The notes beneath the pieces are model-generated. The model worked only from the letters and a program-made list of their open reading frames with translations. It did no database searches and was not told the DNA's origin. Both the position numbers and the translations under genes were made by a program. Source: Toxonevra muliebris (Eukaryota > Arthropoda > Insecta > Diptera > Pallopteridae). From it: a stretch of 64,000 nucleotides of DNA. Location: positions 116,843,388 through 116,907,387 of the forward strand of contig OY829326.1 of assembly GCA_963691655.1 (NCBI GenBank). Reading direction: 5' to 3'. Of the stretch, positions 1 through 10,630 are shown one piece after another (position 1 is the first letter of the stretch; every line of letters starts with the position of its first letter).

Positions 1-154
1 AAAAAACAACAACATAAGTGTATAGAACGGTAGTGGTAGTTTCTTTCAATATCTCTATTCAGTGAAGATATTTGGAATCAAATCCGTAATTCTGGGTTAT
101 GATTTCAAATATTAGTAGCTTATATAGGATATTGAAAGATTAAGAACTATCACT

Positions 155-205
155 AAGATCACTGATGAGGAATTGTGGCGGATTCCGAAACGGCCGTCTG
201 ATTTG
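155..205 (+). ncRNA. Hammerhead self-cleaving ribozyme motif (type I, minimal stem III)
   Basis: Read as RNA, this stretch has the full hammerhead core in order. Stem I 5' strand is AGATCA (156-161), followed by CTGATGA (162-168). Stem II is GGAAT (169-173) pairing with ATTCC (182-186), with an 8-nt loop. GAAA is at 187-190. Stem III is A190-C191-G192 pairing with C195-G196-T197 around a 2-nt loop. The NUH triplet is GTC (196-198), with predicted cleavage after C198. The stem I 3' strand TGATTT (199-204) gives five Watson-Crick pairs and one G-U. Hammerheads with a stem III this short are known from Penelope-like retroelements and generally work better as dimers; here ACGGCCGT (190-197) is a perfect palindrome that would pair fully between two molecules. 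I saw no retroelement ORF next to it. Confidence 0.72.
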
Positions 206-1318
206 CCCGTCTCTATATACATTGTTGTTGTGATGACTACATTTGTTCATTAAGCCTATTTATATATAACTTCAAATAACGAAATTGACATGAACTTAAG
301 TCATGACTTTGAAAATTAACCTCTAGATTTAATTTTCATAGTCTCCTAAAAAAAAAAACTATAAAAAAAAACTGTCTGACAGATTTTTCTTTACTAACGT
401 AACTGTAGGTTTAAACGAATTCCATCGAAGGCAGTTACCGCCAAAACACCGTAACTGCAATTTCTTCGTAAATAATAATCGAATATGAAATAAAATGTAG
501 CACCCATTACACTAAATCTCTTTAAAAGCCTTTTCTGGTTGAATATCCTAAATAATCGAAACTACTTGGTTGTAAGGCTTTTTTTGCGTTTACTGTAAAA
601 TTACCTTTTTGTAAGTTACGATACTCTGCCGGGATGGTATCGATATGTATGTAAGCATGAATAATTATGCGGGCACATTTAGGCCTAGTAGCGTAATTTT
701 ATAAAGTGGGATCCTGGAGAAAACTTTGTATCAAAAATATTGTTATAAAATAACTTGTATTACAAAAGCACTTTTCCAAATTAATTCGTGATGTCATTAA
801 AAACAATACTGAGGCAGTACAAACAACAGGAAAACTAGTTGATAAAACAGTATTTCAATAAAAATTCCTTCTTGCTTTACTTCAGAATTTTCGGGAGCCT
901 AGTTCTTAGTTTTCACAAAGATTATGAAAAAAGTATGCTAAAATTCAATATTTTCGAATATAATTTCAATAAATAGAAAATTTTTTAGAAATCAGATCAT
1001 AAACATTTTTTTTTTCAATTAGGTAATTTTCAAATATTCTTGAAGTACCAGTATATTACCAAATTATTTGAATAATCTTCTCATGAATTTTATAACAAAT
1101 TGTATACTTAAGTCAAACACTAATGTGGTATACTTAGCACTCTATTTTAGAGAGATACTTCAAGGATTCTTCAACCGAAGAAGAAAGTTAACATTTTTTT
1201 TGAGAGTGCATCTTTCGTGGCTGTTATCCTTGATGCTGTTATAATAATTTTTTTGTTTTAACTCATGCATGGATAAGTACATGTTTAAATGTGGGTTTGC
1301 ATCTATATGTGCATGCAT
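206..1318. other. Non-coding stretch, nothing recognisable
   Basis: AT-rich sequence with short A and T runs. The first ~20 bases after the ribozyme (TTGC...TATATAC) recur after the decayed hammerhead at 28.3 kb, so the repeat extends to about 221. No open frame, inverted repeat or element end was identified in the rest. Confidence 0.5.
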
Positions 1319-2445
1319 TAGGGATGACAATCCTGGGATTCCGGCTTCCCGGTTTGCTGCGAAATTGGTAAAAGCCCCGGGATGTTCGGGATTTAATATG
1401 TAACCACAAAAACTTTGTGGAATTGAAATTTTTATTTATTGTTTTTCCTCATAGAAATTTTGTATTTGTATTGAAAATCACAGTGGATTTCCTGGGTCCA
1501 GTCTAGTTTTTTAAAAAAAAATGTATATAAAAACTTGAAAAATAGGCAATTCGCCGCATTTGCTATCTATTAACAATTTTAAAACATCATACGTAATTCT
1601 GAAACGCATTCGTGGCAGAAAACAGGAAAAAACAGAATCTCTTTTGTGTCTTCCAAACTTTTTCATCTTTTATTTATTAGCTATTGGAAAAAATCTAATA
1701 AAAATGAGATATATATCTAATTTTTAACAAACAACCTCAAATTTTTCAATAAATTTTGTTGTTATTCAATTTTTTCAGCATCTATTTACTAAAAATAAAA
1801 TGTAATCTATTAAAGTAATGTTTTTGGACTCACTATGAAATTTTGCTCCAACAATTTACTATAGTAAGTGCTTCTTTTGATTATTAAACCTGAATACTTT
1901 TTCCCACTTGAAATTAAATGGTTGACAGAACGTTAAAAAGCTTTTTACCAAGGAAAGTAACAAAGGCAAAAAATTCCAGATTTTCATATTTCTACCTGAG
2001 AGGAAATTATGAGAAATACAAGGATGGAAATAAAAAATATTTCGTGACCGTTGAATATTATTATAAATTTTATTTTGCGTTTATTCCTTTCCTTGCTTAT
2101 TACTATAGGGGAATTACGTCTAAAATAGAACACCTTTTGACATTTGGCCATAACTTTCGTTGCCGGCAGAATTTCCTTTATATTGCATATAGTTCTTAGC
2201 TGAACACTATGAAATATTAATGAAATATGCAGTCTAGGTCGGAACACAGCAGAAAATCAATGAGATATGAAGGAAAATGATTGAAAAAAACCTTCAAATA
2301 AAAAATGAAAGTGGGTAAAGAAAACCTGAAATTGAAATATGAAGCCCTCTTTGTGAATTTTTAAGCGTAATTTGATATTTGTAACCGTTCACATATTACG
2401 TGACGCACGAGGGTAGGGCTGGCAATTTGTTACGAAGTGTTACAT

Positions 2446-2467
2446 GGGGGAGGGGGGGGGGGAGGGG
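2446..2467 (+). repeat. G-run tract with G-quadruplex potential
   Basis: Three G runs of 5, 11 and 4 are separated by single A residues, enough guanine for four stacked G-tracts. A weaker G-rich patch lies at 2789-2809. The tract sits between GTTACGAAGTGTTACATG and GCGTTACGTAATGTCG, which look like arms of a short TTACGTAA-type repeat seen in other insects (from memory). Confidence 0.6.
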
Positions 2468-3168
2468 TCATCAAATGCGTTACGTAATGTCGATTTTATA
2501 CTATCAAATACAGATGACTTAAAAAATTCACTCCTTTATAAAATGAATTTTCTTCCGCTGAATTCGATAATCGTGGCTAAAATTTTTTTATGGATCATTT
2601 TGTGAGATATTGTAATTTTTCCAACTTTTTTATAATTTAAAAATTTTATCTCGGGCTAGAAATGTCTTGTTGTTCTTGAAACTAAATGAAAGGTATTGCG
2701 ACAGGAAAAAGGATTCAAAAGATATCGATATAAATAGGTCAAATTAAAAGAAAACAAATTTCAGAAATAAAAATTTGCTACGCTACTAGGGGGAGGGGGA
2801 AGGAGAGGGTTAAAGGTGTTGTTTTGTTACGATATGAACTCTATGTGAATTGAAAAGTTTGCTGTCATTTCGACAATTCGCTACATTGCGATATAATTTT
2901 GCACGCACATACATATAGCGCTGCTGGGTAAAACGAAAAAAACGGAGTGTTGCAACCTAGATGACATTATCCTAAATGTTCTTGAGATGGAATTTGTCGT
3001 CGAATATGGGAACAATTCTTTTCTAACTATGTAGAAACAAATTTCAGATCGGCGACGTAGATCGAAAATTTATAAAAAATTCATATTTTTTTTCAACTTT
3101 ATATCAATCAGGGAGCACCCTTAAGTTTTAAAATAAAAATTTATATACAGAGCGCTTATATCTATTTT

Positions 3169-3245
3169 AAGTATTACTTGATATAAATTAAAATTTTTTC
3201 AGATCGGTGACGTAAGTATTACTTGATATAAATTAAAATTTTTTT
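3169..3245 (+). repeat. Local tandem duplication, 45-bp period
   Basis: AAGTATTACTTGATATAAAT and its continuation start at 3169 and again at 3214. The copies are separated by CAGATCGGTGACGT, itself related to TTCAGATCGGCGACGTAG at about 3045. This looks like replication slippage or a small duplication inside the hAT-like element. Confidence 0.75.
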
Positions 3246-3438
3246 ACTTTCCAGGTCAAACTTTATAGAACAAAGATAATAAACACACTGTCACAAAGAG
3301 AAGTCGAACCGTGAATGATTTTGAAAAAAAATTTGATGAAAAATTTCAATTTGTACTCGAGATTGAAATTTGCGTAACGAAATCATGAAAATTGTAAATT
3401 GCGAAAAGAGTATCGGGATTGATATCTCTAGTATGCAT

Positions 3439-4039
3439 GTGTGTGTGTATTTATATATTGTGCAATACTGTTTGTCTTGTTATTTTGAGGGCATGTCGCG
3501 TCTTTGCGTTTTTTTGTGAATGAAATAAAAAATTGAACAGGGATTTAAAATAAATTACTTGCAAGAAAAGTGAAATCCAAAATTTAAATAGGGATTTTTG
3601 AAAATGTAGCAATGAGTGTGTGAGTGTACAATTTATAGGTATTAGTGTAAATCTATTACAATTTCAATTAATTTAAATTGCATTCTAAGTAATACACATT
3701 TCATGCATATCTATACCTACAACATATTTAGAGTAGAGAATATTCAGGTTTTTAGTATGAAAGATATTAAATAACTCCTTAACATTAGGAAAACACATTC
3801 GTTTTCCTTCAATTACCACTTTTTAAGAGGTGTAACTGAATGAAAATCAAATGCTTACAAATCAAACGATGACAATTTTTATTACATTTTATTAAATGTA
3901 AATAGAAAAAGTTACTTTCGAATTTTTAAAAAGAAATATAAAAAAATTTACTTAACAATGATTAGAATCAGATTATAATTAATCATTCTAGATTATGTCA
4001 CATTTATTTTATGCTTGTTGGTCAATCTTTTTATAAACT
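3439..4039. other. Non-coding stretch, nothing recognisable
   Basis: AT-rich DNA with a short GT run at about 3437-3450. No frame, repeat end or splice-supported exon was seen. Confidence 0.5.
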
Positions 4040-4775
4040 TTATGATCCGAAATCACACAATTTTTTGAACAAAGCAAAGAAGATGGGAGCAGTATGAAAA
4101 GGGCTGGCTGCTGCACCTTTGACCTAATCCCGGACATAGCAAATTGGTCCCAGCGCAATCACGGAGAAGTGGAATTTAACATTACGCAGTTGCTCAGCGG
4201 ACATGGATGCTTCAAGCAGTATCTACAGCGCTTCAAACTTCAAGTAGACCCGTATTGTCTGAGCTGTTCAAGTGAGCTCGAAAACTCAAAGCAGATCCTC
4301 TTTCACTGCCGACTTTTTAAAAGTGAAAGAGAGGATCTGGAGAAAGTATTTGGTGAACCCTCGACGGTGACTAACCTCACGTCACAGATGTGCGCCACCA
4401 TAGAGAAGTGGAAAACAGCAGCCATGGTTGCTGCTAACATAATCAGTAAACTGCGGAACACAGAACGCGTTCATAAATCCGATTGCATAATACGCAACAT
4501 CGCAAATGCAGAAGGCGTCAGTAGAGCACTACTATAACGAAAGACGCAGCTTAACTTTAATCCTCCCCACAAAGTAATACCTAGAGGAAGTGCCGCGAGG
4601 AGAGTAAGAGAGAAGTAGGTGGTTTTAGTCGGTAGGAATCCGACATAATCGTAGAACTGGAGCTCTACGGTATCTATGCAAGATTTCCACCTGCCAACGT
4701 ACGCAAAAAATAAAAGCTCTTCTTAGGACTTAATGAGCTAAGGGTACGTTTTGAAACCCACAAAAATAATAATAA
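4040..4775 (+). mobile_element. R1-like non-LTR retrotransposon, 3' end of ORF2
   Basis: An open frame at 4094-4537 gives the C-terminal part of an R1-clade ORF2. It contains the hallmark stretch LTQ-like NITQLLSGHGCFKQYLQRF and then a C-x2-C-x(n)-H-x4-C zinc knuckle (CLSCSSELENSKQILFHC). Just upstream, at 4076-4110, another frame reads RRWEQYEKGW, which belongs to the same protein, so there is a frameshift. After the stop at 4537 about 230 bp resemble an R1-type 3' UTR, ending in short AAT-like repeats near 4761-4775. The RT and endonuclease domains are absent, as expected of a 5'-truncated insertion. Confidence 0.8.
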
Positions 4776-4979
4776 GCTCAGATGCTACTAAAGATCTGAA
4801 TTTACACAATAATTCTGTTCTGAGATTACGAAATCACCTTTCCAAAAGTTTTAGTTTAGTTTCGTTTTTTACTTCCCACTTTTGTTAGAAGTGTCCCATA
4901 ACGAAAATTGTATATCATCGTCTTTAGATTTAATGACAGATGAAGCGAAAATAAATTATTTTCATTTCCACAAAAGTGT

Positions 4980-5860
4980 TTACTCAAAATGGATACTCAA
5001 GTTGAAATTCGAAAAATCAATGTGAAAGTTTTTCAACAAAATCCGAAATGGACTCACTTAAAAATTACCAAAACTGTTAAAGTGTCCCGTCGAACTGTTA
5101 GCCGGATTTTGAAAATCTTTAATGACAATCTAAATATTGATTGAAAGGTGGGATTTGATAAAAAATCTCAATCAGAAGAGCTAAACATGTCAAGGACATT
5201 TTTCATAAAAATCCAAATGCTTCGGGCAAAAAAGTAACTCAAAAATTCATTTGCTTTGAATCATTTGTCTGCAAAATAAAAAAGGAAGCTGGCCTTAAAT
5301 CGTACAAAGTTTACAATGTTGAAGAAGACCCAAATCGGAATGCTACGAAAAATATTGATGCAAGAAATATAACAAAAAAATTGCGGCAAATTTTGTAACA
5401 AAATTTCAGTATTGCATCATGGATGACGAAACAAGTGTACTGGCTGGCTTTTCGCAGCTTCCAGGCAACAACCTTTACGTAGTGGGTCAGTGGGAAAATG
5501 TACAGAACCCAAAAAATCCAAATTCCCTAAGAAACTTTTCGTGTGGCAGTTCAAACGCAGCTACGGTAAAAGAAACCAGCTGTATGTAACTTCTGGGTCA
5601 ATAAACACGGATATTTATATTGCGGGATGCTTGTAAAAGAATTTAAAATCATTCGTAATGCAGCAAAAATTATTCAATCTCTTTTGGCCTGATCTGGTAT
5701 CATGCCACTATGGAAAAAGCGATAGAGTGGTACACCACCAATAATATCAATATTGTACCTAGAGAGGCTAATCCGCCAAACTGCACAGACCTGAGGCTAG
5801 TGGAACGTTATTGTGCTCTAATTAAGCTGAAACTGAAGGAGACGAAAAACTGATGACCAT
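4980..5860 (+). pseudogene. Tc1-type transposase pseudogene
   Basis: From ATG 4989 the first frame reads MDTQVEIRKINVKVFQQNPK and then a helix-turn-helix (WTHLKITKTVKVSRRTVSRI), before a stop near 5143. Further frames recover the catalytic core. IMDDET at about 5416-5433 carries the first aspartate. WPDLVSCHYGK carries the second (GAT 5691-5693). NPPNCTDLRLVERY carries the glutamate (GAA 5803-5805). About 36-37 residues lie between the second and third catalytic residues once a frameshift at about 5717 is allowed for, so this is a DDE Tc1-like family and not mariner DD34D. Many stops and shifts show it is dead. I did not find clear terminal inverted repeats. Confidence 0.8.
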
Positions 5861-5899
5861 AAAGTTCTTGATGGAGGGAATCCCTAGAAAAGTTTAAAA

Positions 5900-6690
5900 A
5901 TTCTTTATAATTAATTTTTTTGTAAAGAATTTACATAAAGTAAAGTAAAATAAAAAAAACTTTCCCTCAAAAAAATTTGGTCTAATTGAACAAAATTTAG
6001 GTCTCCCTCAAGGGAGAGAAGGAGAGACGACTCGAAAGTCGACTATGTCGTTCTAAACAGACAACTTTTTATCGAATTGAAATTTGAATTTCCAGAAAAT
6101 TTTTTCAATTTTTTCAATACACCCTAATTCTCAGTCTACGATAGACCTTGGAAATTGTGTGCTACTAAGCTTTAAACAACTTGCGATTTGTATAAACTCA
6201 ATTTGTTAATAACGACCGAATGTCGCCTTTGTTTGTAGGTTGGTTCCTAAATAGGTATAAATAGTAAAAAGTAAATTCCCCTTCAAAGGTTCTTAAATCC
6301 ATTAGAAACACCTACATAGGTCAAAAGTTGAATTTACATCAGTAAGAAAATTGCCGCAAGTTACTCTCAAAAAGTATTTTTTAGATTAAATTACTAATGT
6401 AAACAGAAAAAAATTGCGGTTTTTCATCTATAGCAATTTACGGTCGAAAAGACTTTCTTTCCATAAATGCTTTTTTGTTTTTTTTTTTTTTTCAATAGAA
6501 AATCTGATTCGCATTTTACTTTGCAGATCTTACGGGTCACCTGTGGCCTTCTTTAATAATATGAAAACTTATATGCATATCTACCCACACAAGCGTATTC
6601 ACCTTCACATAAGTATTAAATGCACAACGCATGATAAATCATCTTACTATAACTATAACTACTCAGTGCATGTGGATTTCAAGACCATAA
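5900..6690. other. Non-coding stretch downstream of the Tc1 remnant
   Basis: AT-rich, with a T run at about 6476-6493. On the minus strand this is the start of the intron that follows the exon ending at 6858. No second exon is evident here. Confidence 0.5.
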
Positions 6691-6849
6691 AGCTCATTTG
6701 AAGCTAATTTCCTGTTCCCAATTTGCGGTTAACATTAGCCACATTCTTGCAACTAGCTCTTTACGTAAGTAACATGGCCACAACCCCATTTCATTCCTTC
6801 GCCCCCTCCACCCCCTATTTAGAAATATGCACAGACGTATGAATTTAAA

Positions 6850-6861
6850 AAGCTTACCTTT
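6850..6861 (-). other. 5' splice site of the first coding exon
   Basis: On the minus strand the sequence AAAGGTAAGCTT places GT at 6857-6856 after an exon-final G at 6858. This matches the metazoan donor consensus closely. Reading past it gives 55 more residues of non-conserved, hydrophobic or basic sequence to a stop at 6694, which supports splicing here. Confidence 0.75.
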
Positions 6862-7764
6862 ATACATTAAACCGCAATTGATACCCATTGCAGTCGTATC
6901 AAAGATGTCATGCTCCAGCTGCAGTTGAATGTGCAAATGGTGTTCATGATGATGATGACGCTGCTGTTGTTGTCGTGTATCGTTTGCATTTTCATTGCTG
7001 TTGCTGGTGACATCATCACCCGTTTGCTCTTGTTCATCGATAACAACAACGTCATTGAGAAATTCGCTAAATCTTTCACGACAGGATTTGAAATCACCAT
7101 CAATAGAATTTGTTGTTTTTGTTGCAGCTGCTGCTGATGCAGTTGTTGTTGTTGTTGCTGGTGCAATATGCAATTTATCATGCGTTTGAACGGCAGCTGC
7201 AGTAATCGCCGCGCCAGGTGAATTTCTATTACTAGCGCTTCCCACCGATGACGTTAATATTGTTGCTCTCGATGTTGTAGTTGTTGCTGCTGCTGCTCGT
7301 GCATCAGAATGTTTACGTTGGAGTCTTTGATGATAGAGCGCGTCATTGTTATCATTTTTATGCTCATTTAATTCGTAGTTAATGCTACTTGAATCTATCA
7401 GTTCACCAATGTCTTCTTCTGTGTGTGTTTCTATTATTACTCCATCTTCGTTGTTGTTATCGTCTTGGTTGTTGTTGTTATTGTTGTTCTCATTGTGATT
7501 GTATTTATTTGTATTGGTAAAGCCTTTTGTTGTGGTGGTCAACACCGTTGAAATGCTGCTATCACTGATGCCACTGGCACCATTACTTCCTCGGACGTCT
7601 CGCTTGACGATACTGTCTGCATCTAAATATAGGAGCGGCGCAGGCAGTAGTGAGGGTGAAGGTGGTCCTGGTGAACGGCCGGGTGCAGGGTCACTGTTCA
7701 TATGGCCAACAGTCTGTATTGTGAATAGTCCAAAAAATAAAAGGCAAACAACTAATTTCGTCAT
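6858..7764 (-). CDS. First coding exon of an unrecognised secreted or membrane protein
   Basis: The start ATG is at 7764-7762 with A at -3. An in-frame GTG six bases upstream is not a plausible eukaryotic start. The exon encodes about 302 residues plus one base and ends at a strong donor (AAAG|GTAAGC), giving a phase 1 intron. Residues 1-21 (MTKLVVCLLFFGLFTIQTVG) form a typical signal peptide. A Pro-rich stretch and LLYLDADSIVKRDVRG follow, with a possible dibasic processing site. Next come long Asn, Thr, Ala and Gln/His runs, and near the end two non-repetitive blocks, FKSCRERFSEFLNDVVVIDE and FDTTAMGINCGLMYK, which are probably the conserved parts. A signal peptide plus phase 1 intron suits an extracellular or receptor protein. 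I could not name it. Downstream exons must lie left of this window or be hidden in it. Confidence 0.72.
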
Positions 7765-7796
7765 TATCACAACTACAGTGTTTGTAGTTTTGTTGT

Positions 7797-7827
<31 letters not shown>

Positions 7828-7903
7828 CCTGTTGTTGGCGGTGACGTTCGCGTTCGCGTTGGTGTTCTGTTTGTTTTATTGTTGACTTTAATTGGATTTC
7901 CAT
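7691..7903 (-). CDS. Overlapping upstream ORF encoding a polyglutamine tract
   Basis: An ATG at 7903-7901 opens a 70-residue frame that runs past the main start (7764) in a different frame and stops at 7691. Its product begins MEIQLKSTIKQTEHQRERER and contains a Gln run from the CAG repeat at about 7801-7830. T at -3 makes it a weak start with G at +4, so leaky scanning could still reach the main ATG. Whether this DNA is transcribed as leader is inferred only from its position. It may equally be untranslated low-complexity sequence. Confidence 0.3.
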
Positions 7904-8330
7904 AGACGTTGACAATATAACACTGACAACCGACCACGACGACGTTGATGTTGACGTTTCTTGACGTTGATTAGATTTAAATTAAAGTAAGATTTATGTC
8001 GTTTTTCTTATTTTTCTTGTGGTTTTTGTTGTTGTTGTCGTCGTTGTTATATCAAAAACTCTGCAACACTTGGATTTTTATTTCTATGCTGTAAATGTTT
8101 TTGATAATTTTCATTTGATGCTATTGTGTTTTGTGTTTTTGCTGTTGGTGCTGCTGTTGTTGTTTTTGTACTTCTTGTTGTTCTTATTGGGTTTTTTGCA
8201 ATTGTTGTTGTTGCTGTTGATGTTTTTGTTGTTGCTGTTGCATTTTCTATCTGTGTTTCTTCTATTATCGTTAACATTATTAGAGTCAAAGATGTTGTTG
8301 TTGTCGTTATTATTTTGAATTTATCACTGA
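7795..8330 (-). repeat. CAG/CAA-rich leader or promoter-proximal low-complexity tract
   Basis: On the minus strand this is a run of CAG (about nine units near 7801-7830) followed upstream by many CAA, CAG and ACA triplets through 8020-8320. Such opa-type repeats are common in fly 5' UTRs and early coding exons. Open frames on either strand here are by-products of the triplet repeat. No TATA box or initiator could be assigned with confidence. Confidence 0.65.
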
Positions 8331-8689
8331 ATCATCTACAATAGAAAAAATGAAGAAAAGAGAAGAATAAAATTAAAGTCATAGTTAAGGAAATTGCTTG
8401 GCCACAAAAAATCGGAAAATTCCCGCTTGTGGTATTTTTCAGACCGGATTGGTAAAAGAGATGTTTTGTAGAAATTAACCCTCACCCGGCAAAATTTTTA
8501 GTAACTGCACATGGTTTGAGTTATGTGTTTTGATACCCTATGATTATATTGTTCAGAGATCCAATATAATTTTTCTATACTTTAAAGCAGATATTTACTA
8601 GTACCTGTAAAAAAAAGAAGCTAAATAGATATGTCAGAACGCATTCAAAGCAGATTCTTATTACGGTACTAAAACTTAAGCGGCTAATT

Positions 8690-10310
8690 GAAAATAACAC
8701 TGTCATTGATGTCTACAGCTTGTACAACTTCTTCACTTCTGCAGCGGCGGCAGAAGGTATTGTGAAGTATGCTCATCCTGGCTGCATGCACCCCAATGTG
8801 TCAGAAGCCTATAATGACTGCCGTGAGTCTTGATGCATCTCTACGGTTTTTGTTGATAAGTTGCTCGGTTTTCCTCCAATCGTAGTGAGGAAAAACCGCT
8901 TCGCTGATCTTGCATTTCGTTAGCTGATTCCATTTACAGTTGGCTTTTTGGAGATATGTTGATGTGTGCCAGCTCTTCAGCCATAACGTTTTCCTTGATG
9001 TTCCGGTGTCCCGGAAACCAAAACAAGGTAACGCTATGTGGCCGCGCTACTATTATGAGGCTCTCTCTTCACTAGTTTAGTAGATTTGAGGTTGTGATGG
9101 CGAATTGAGTTTCACGATTGCGGCCTGGCTGTCCGATAGGATAGCGATTCTAATTTTGGAAGTATAATCCGCTTCCAGTAACACTTCTGGAACACGCTAG
9201 CTGAATTGGGAAGACGAATAGATCTTTTAATATTCAACTTCTCGGAAAAACACCTACTCCAACCCCACAGTCCATCTTGGAAGCATCCGTAAAAATTGTG
9301 GTAGAGAAGTTGTTAAGTATCATACCACTGCTCTATTCCTTCAGAGAGGGTAAGAGTACAGTGAAATTCTTATTGAAAGACACAGTGGGTATGATGCAAT
9401 CCGTTTTGTTGGGTATTTCTCGTCCAAGCGGCATTAGCAGGCTTCCAGTCCGTCAGTTGTTCCTTTCCAGCAACCAGCTTCTCTTAATGTTAAGGCGCTT
9501 ATAGTTGCAGTTTCTTCAATTAAAAGATCAACCGGAATCTGATGCATTAGAGCATTGAGTTCCTTTCCATGATAGGAGCGAATGGCTCCTGCTGCTTCAA
9601 CACTCGCTGACCGTTCAATTCTTCCTAATTTTGTTACGGTGTAGTTCTTACTGAGGGCTTTCCACCATACCAGAGCTCCGTAAGTTAATATTACCCCCAA
9701 GTATCTGGCACTGGTTGAGAGAGACAGAAGCTATCCATTAAGTTGTGGAAGGTTAAATCTAGGTGTTTTGGTTCAGTTGGTAAACAACATCAGTTCTGTT
9801 TTAATTGCATTCAGTCCAAGCCCACTTCGTGTGGCCCAGGAGTTAAGGTCAGCAAGTGCCGATACCATTAGTACAACATCGTCCGCATACTCCACGACTT
9901 TAACACTTCCTTTGCTTAGTCTGAGCAGGATGTCGTTTATTATGCACAGCCAAAGAAGGGAGAAATCACTCCTTCCTGCGGAGGTCCCTGCTTACGTATT
10001 TAATGATATTTGTGTTTCCGAGATTCGCGTTGATGATCCTAGTCCTTAGCATAGAAGTGACGATAACTTAAGAGCCAAAAATACTTCGCTGAAAACCACA
10101 TTTACTTGCTTCCAGCTGGCAGGAATATGGTGTAGAAGTAAGCATGCTTTAAAGATTGCTTCAAGCCATGCCAGCACCCTGTCTATTATTACTTGTAACA
10201 TGACAGGAATGATGCTGTCTGGCCCAAGCGACTTAAATGAAGCGAAGCCCTTAATCGCCCAAGCGATTTTGTCTTTGATAAGGATTTCATTGATTAATTG
10301 GCATCGGCTT
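8690..10310 (-). mobile_element. LOA/R1-like LINE ORF2 fragment (RT to RNase H to C-terminus)
   Basis: Reading the minus strand from 10310 downward: a finger region (AIKGFASFKSLGPDSIIPVM, about 10260-10200); RGTPQGG-like remnants near 9990; the RT catalytic box EYADDVVLM (about 9893-9870) followed by GLGLNAIKTELMLF; then LTYGALVWWKALSKN and LREAGCW (about 9690-9450). RNase H pieces follow, with SDSQAAI at about 9150 and FWFPGHRNIKEN plus AEELA at about 9020-8960. Last is a C-terminal piece resembling the cysteine-rich tail region. Several frames are needed, so it is a pseudogene. The order and motifs fit RNase H-bearing LINEs; the exact clade is uncertain. Confidence 0.8.
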
Positions 10311-10419
10311 TAATTTGTATAGGGTAATAACTTTTATCTGCCCAGTACTGTATCTCGATAGGGGGTGGTGGAGATATTTTTTATTAAATTTGGTACACAT
10401 ATTTTTCTTCTTCTTTTAT

Positions 10420-10630
10420 GGTAAAACAACCCATGGAAGGCCTAGACTGAGCTTTTTGCATTCATTCATGTTATGTGAATTATATTTGTATACGAGTGGT
10501 ATACGCAATTTCTACTCCTGAAGGTTTGTCATCGCTAGTCAAAAGGTGGTGCAATGTAGAAAAATTTGTATTTGCTATTTTTGATTATTGGCTGTGCCAG
10601 TATTGAACCTGGGCACCCTGGGTAGCAGTT
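10420..10630 (-). mobile_element. tRNA-derived SINE, divergent copy
   Basis: On the minus strand the head at about 10625-10575 reads TAGTGCGCTGAACTGCTACC and then a B-box-like GGTTCAATACT, as in tRNA-derived SINEs. The other end (plus strand 10448-10490, GAGCTTTTTGCATTCATTC then TGTGAATTATATTTG) matches the copies at 46.4 and 50.6 kb. A middle piece GAAGGTTTGTCATCGC (10519-10534) matches GGAGGTTTGCCATTG in the reverse complement of the 50.5-kb copy. From memory this family resembles a repeat widespread in tephritid flies; I could not search for it. Confidence 0.55.

Larger units (their letters stand above)
1319..3430. mobile_element. Probable hAT-like element, 2.1 kb, non-coding or decayed
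   Basis: The left end TAGGGATGACAATCC (1319-1333) and the reverse complement of the right end, TAGAGATATCAATCC (3416-3430), match at 12 of 15 positions. They are flanked by GCATGCAT (1311-1318) and GTATGCAT (3431-3438), a 7-of-8 target duplication. An 8-bp duplication and TAG-type ends fit the hAT superfamily. No transposase frame is visible inside. The interior holds G-rich runs near 2446 and 2789, TTACGTAA-like motifs near 2400-2490, and a local 45-bp duplication near 3200. The large span between short ends leaves room for coincidence. Confidence 0.42.

Noticed and set aside
1918..2199. 93-codon plus-strand ATG frame
   Set aside because: Aromatic/Lys-rich product typical of AT-rich DNA, lies inside a putative hAT element, no motif.
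8019..8344. Long Val/Leu-rich plus-strand frames
   Set aside because: Produced by TTG/TGT triplet repeats opposite the CAA-rich leader.
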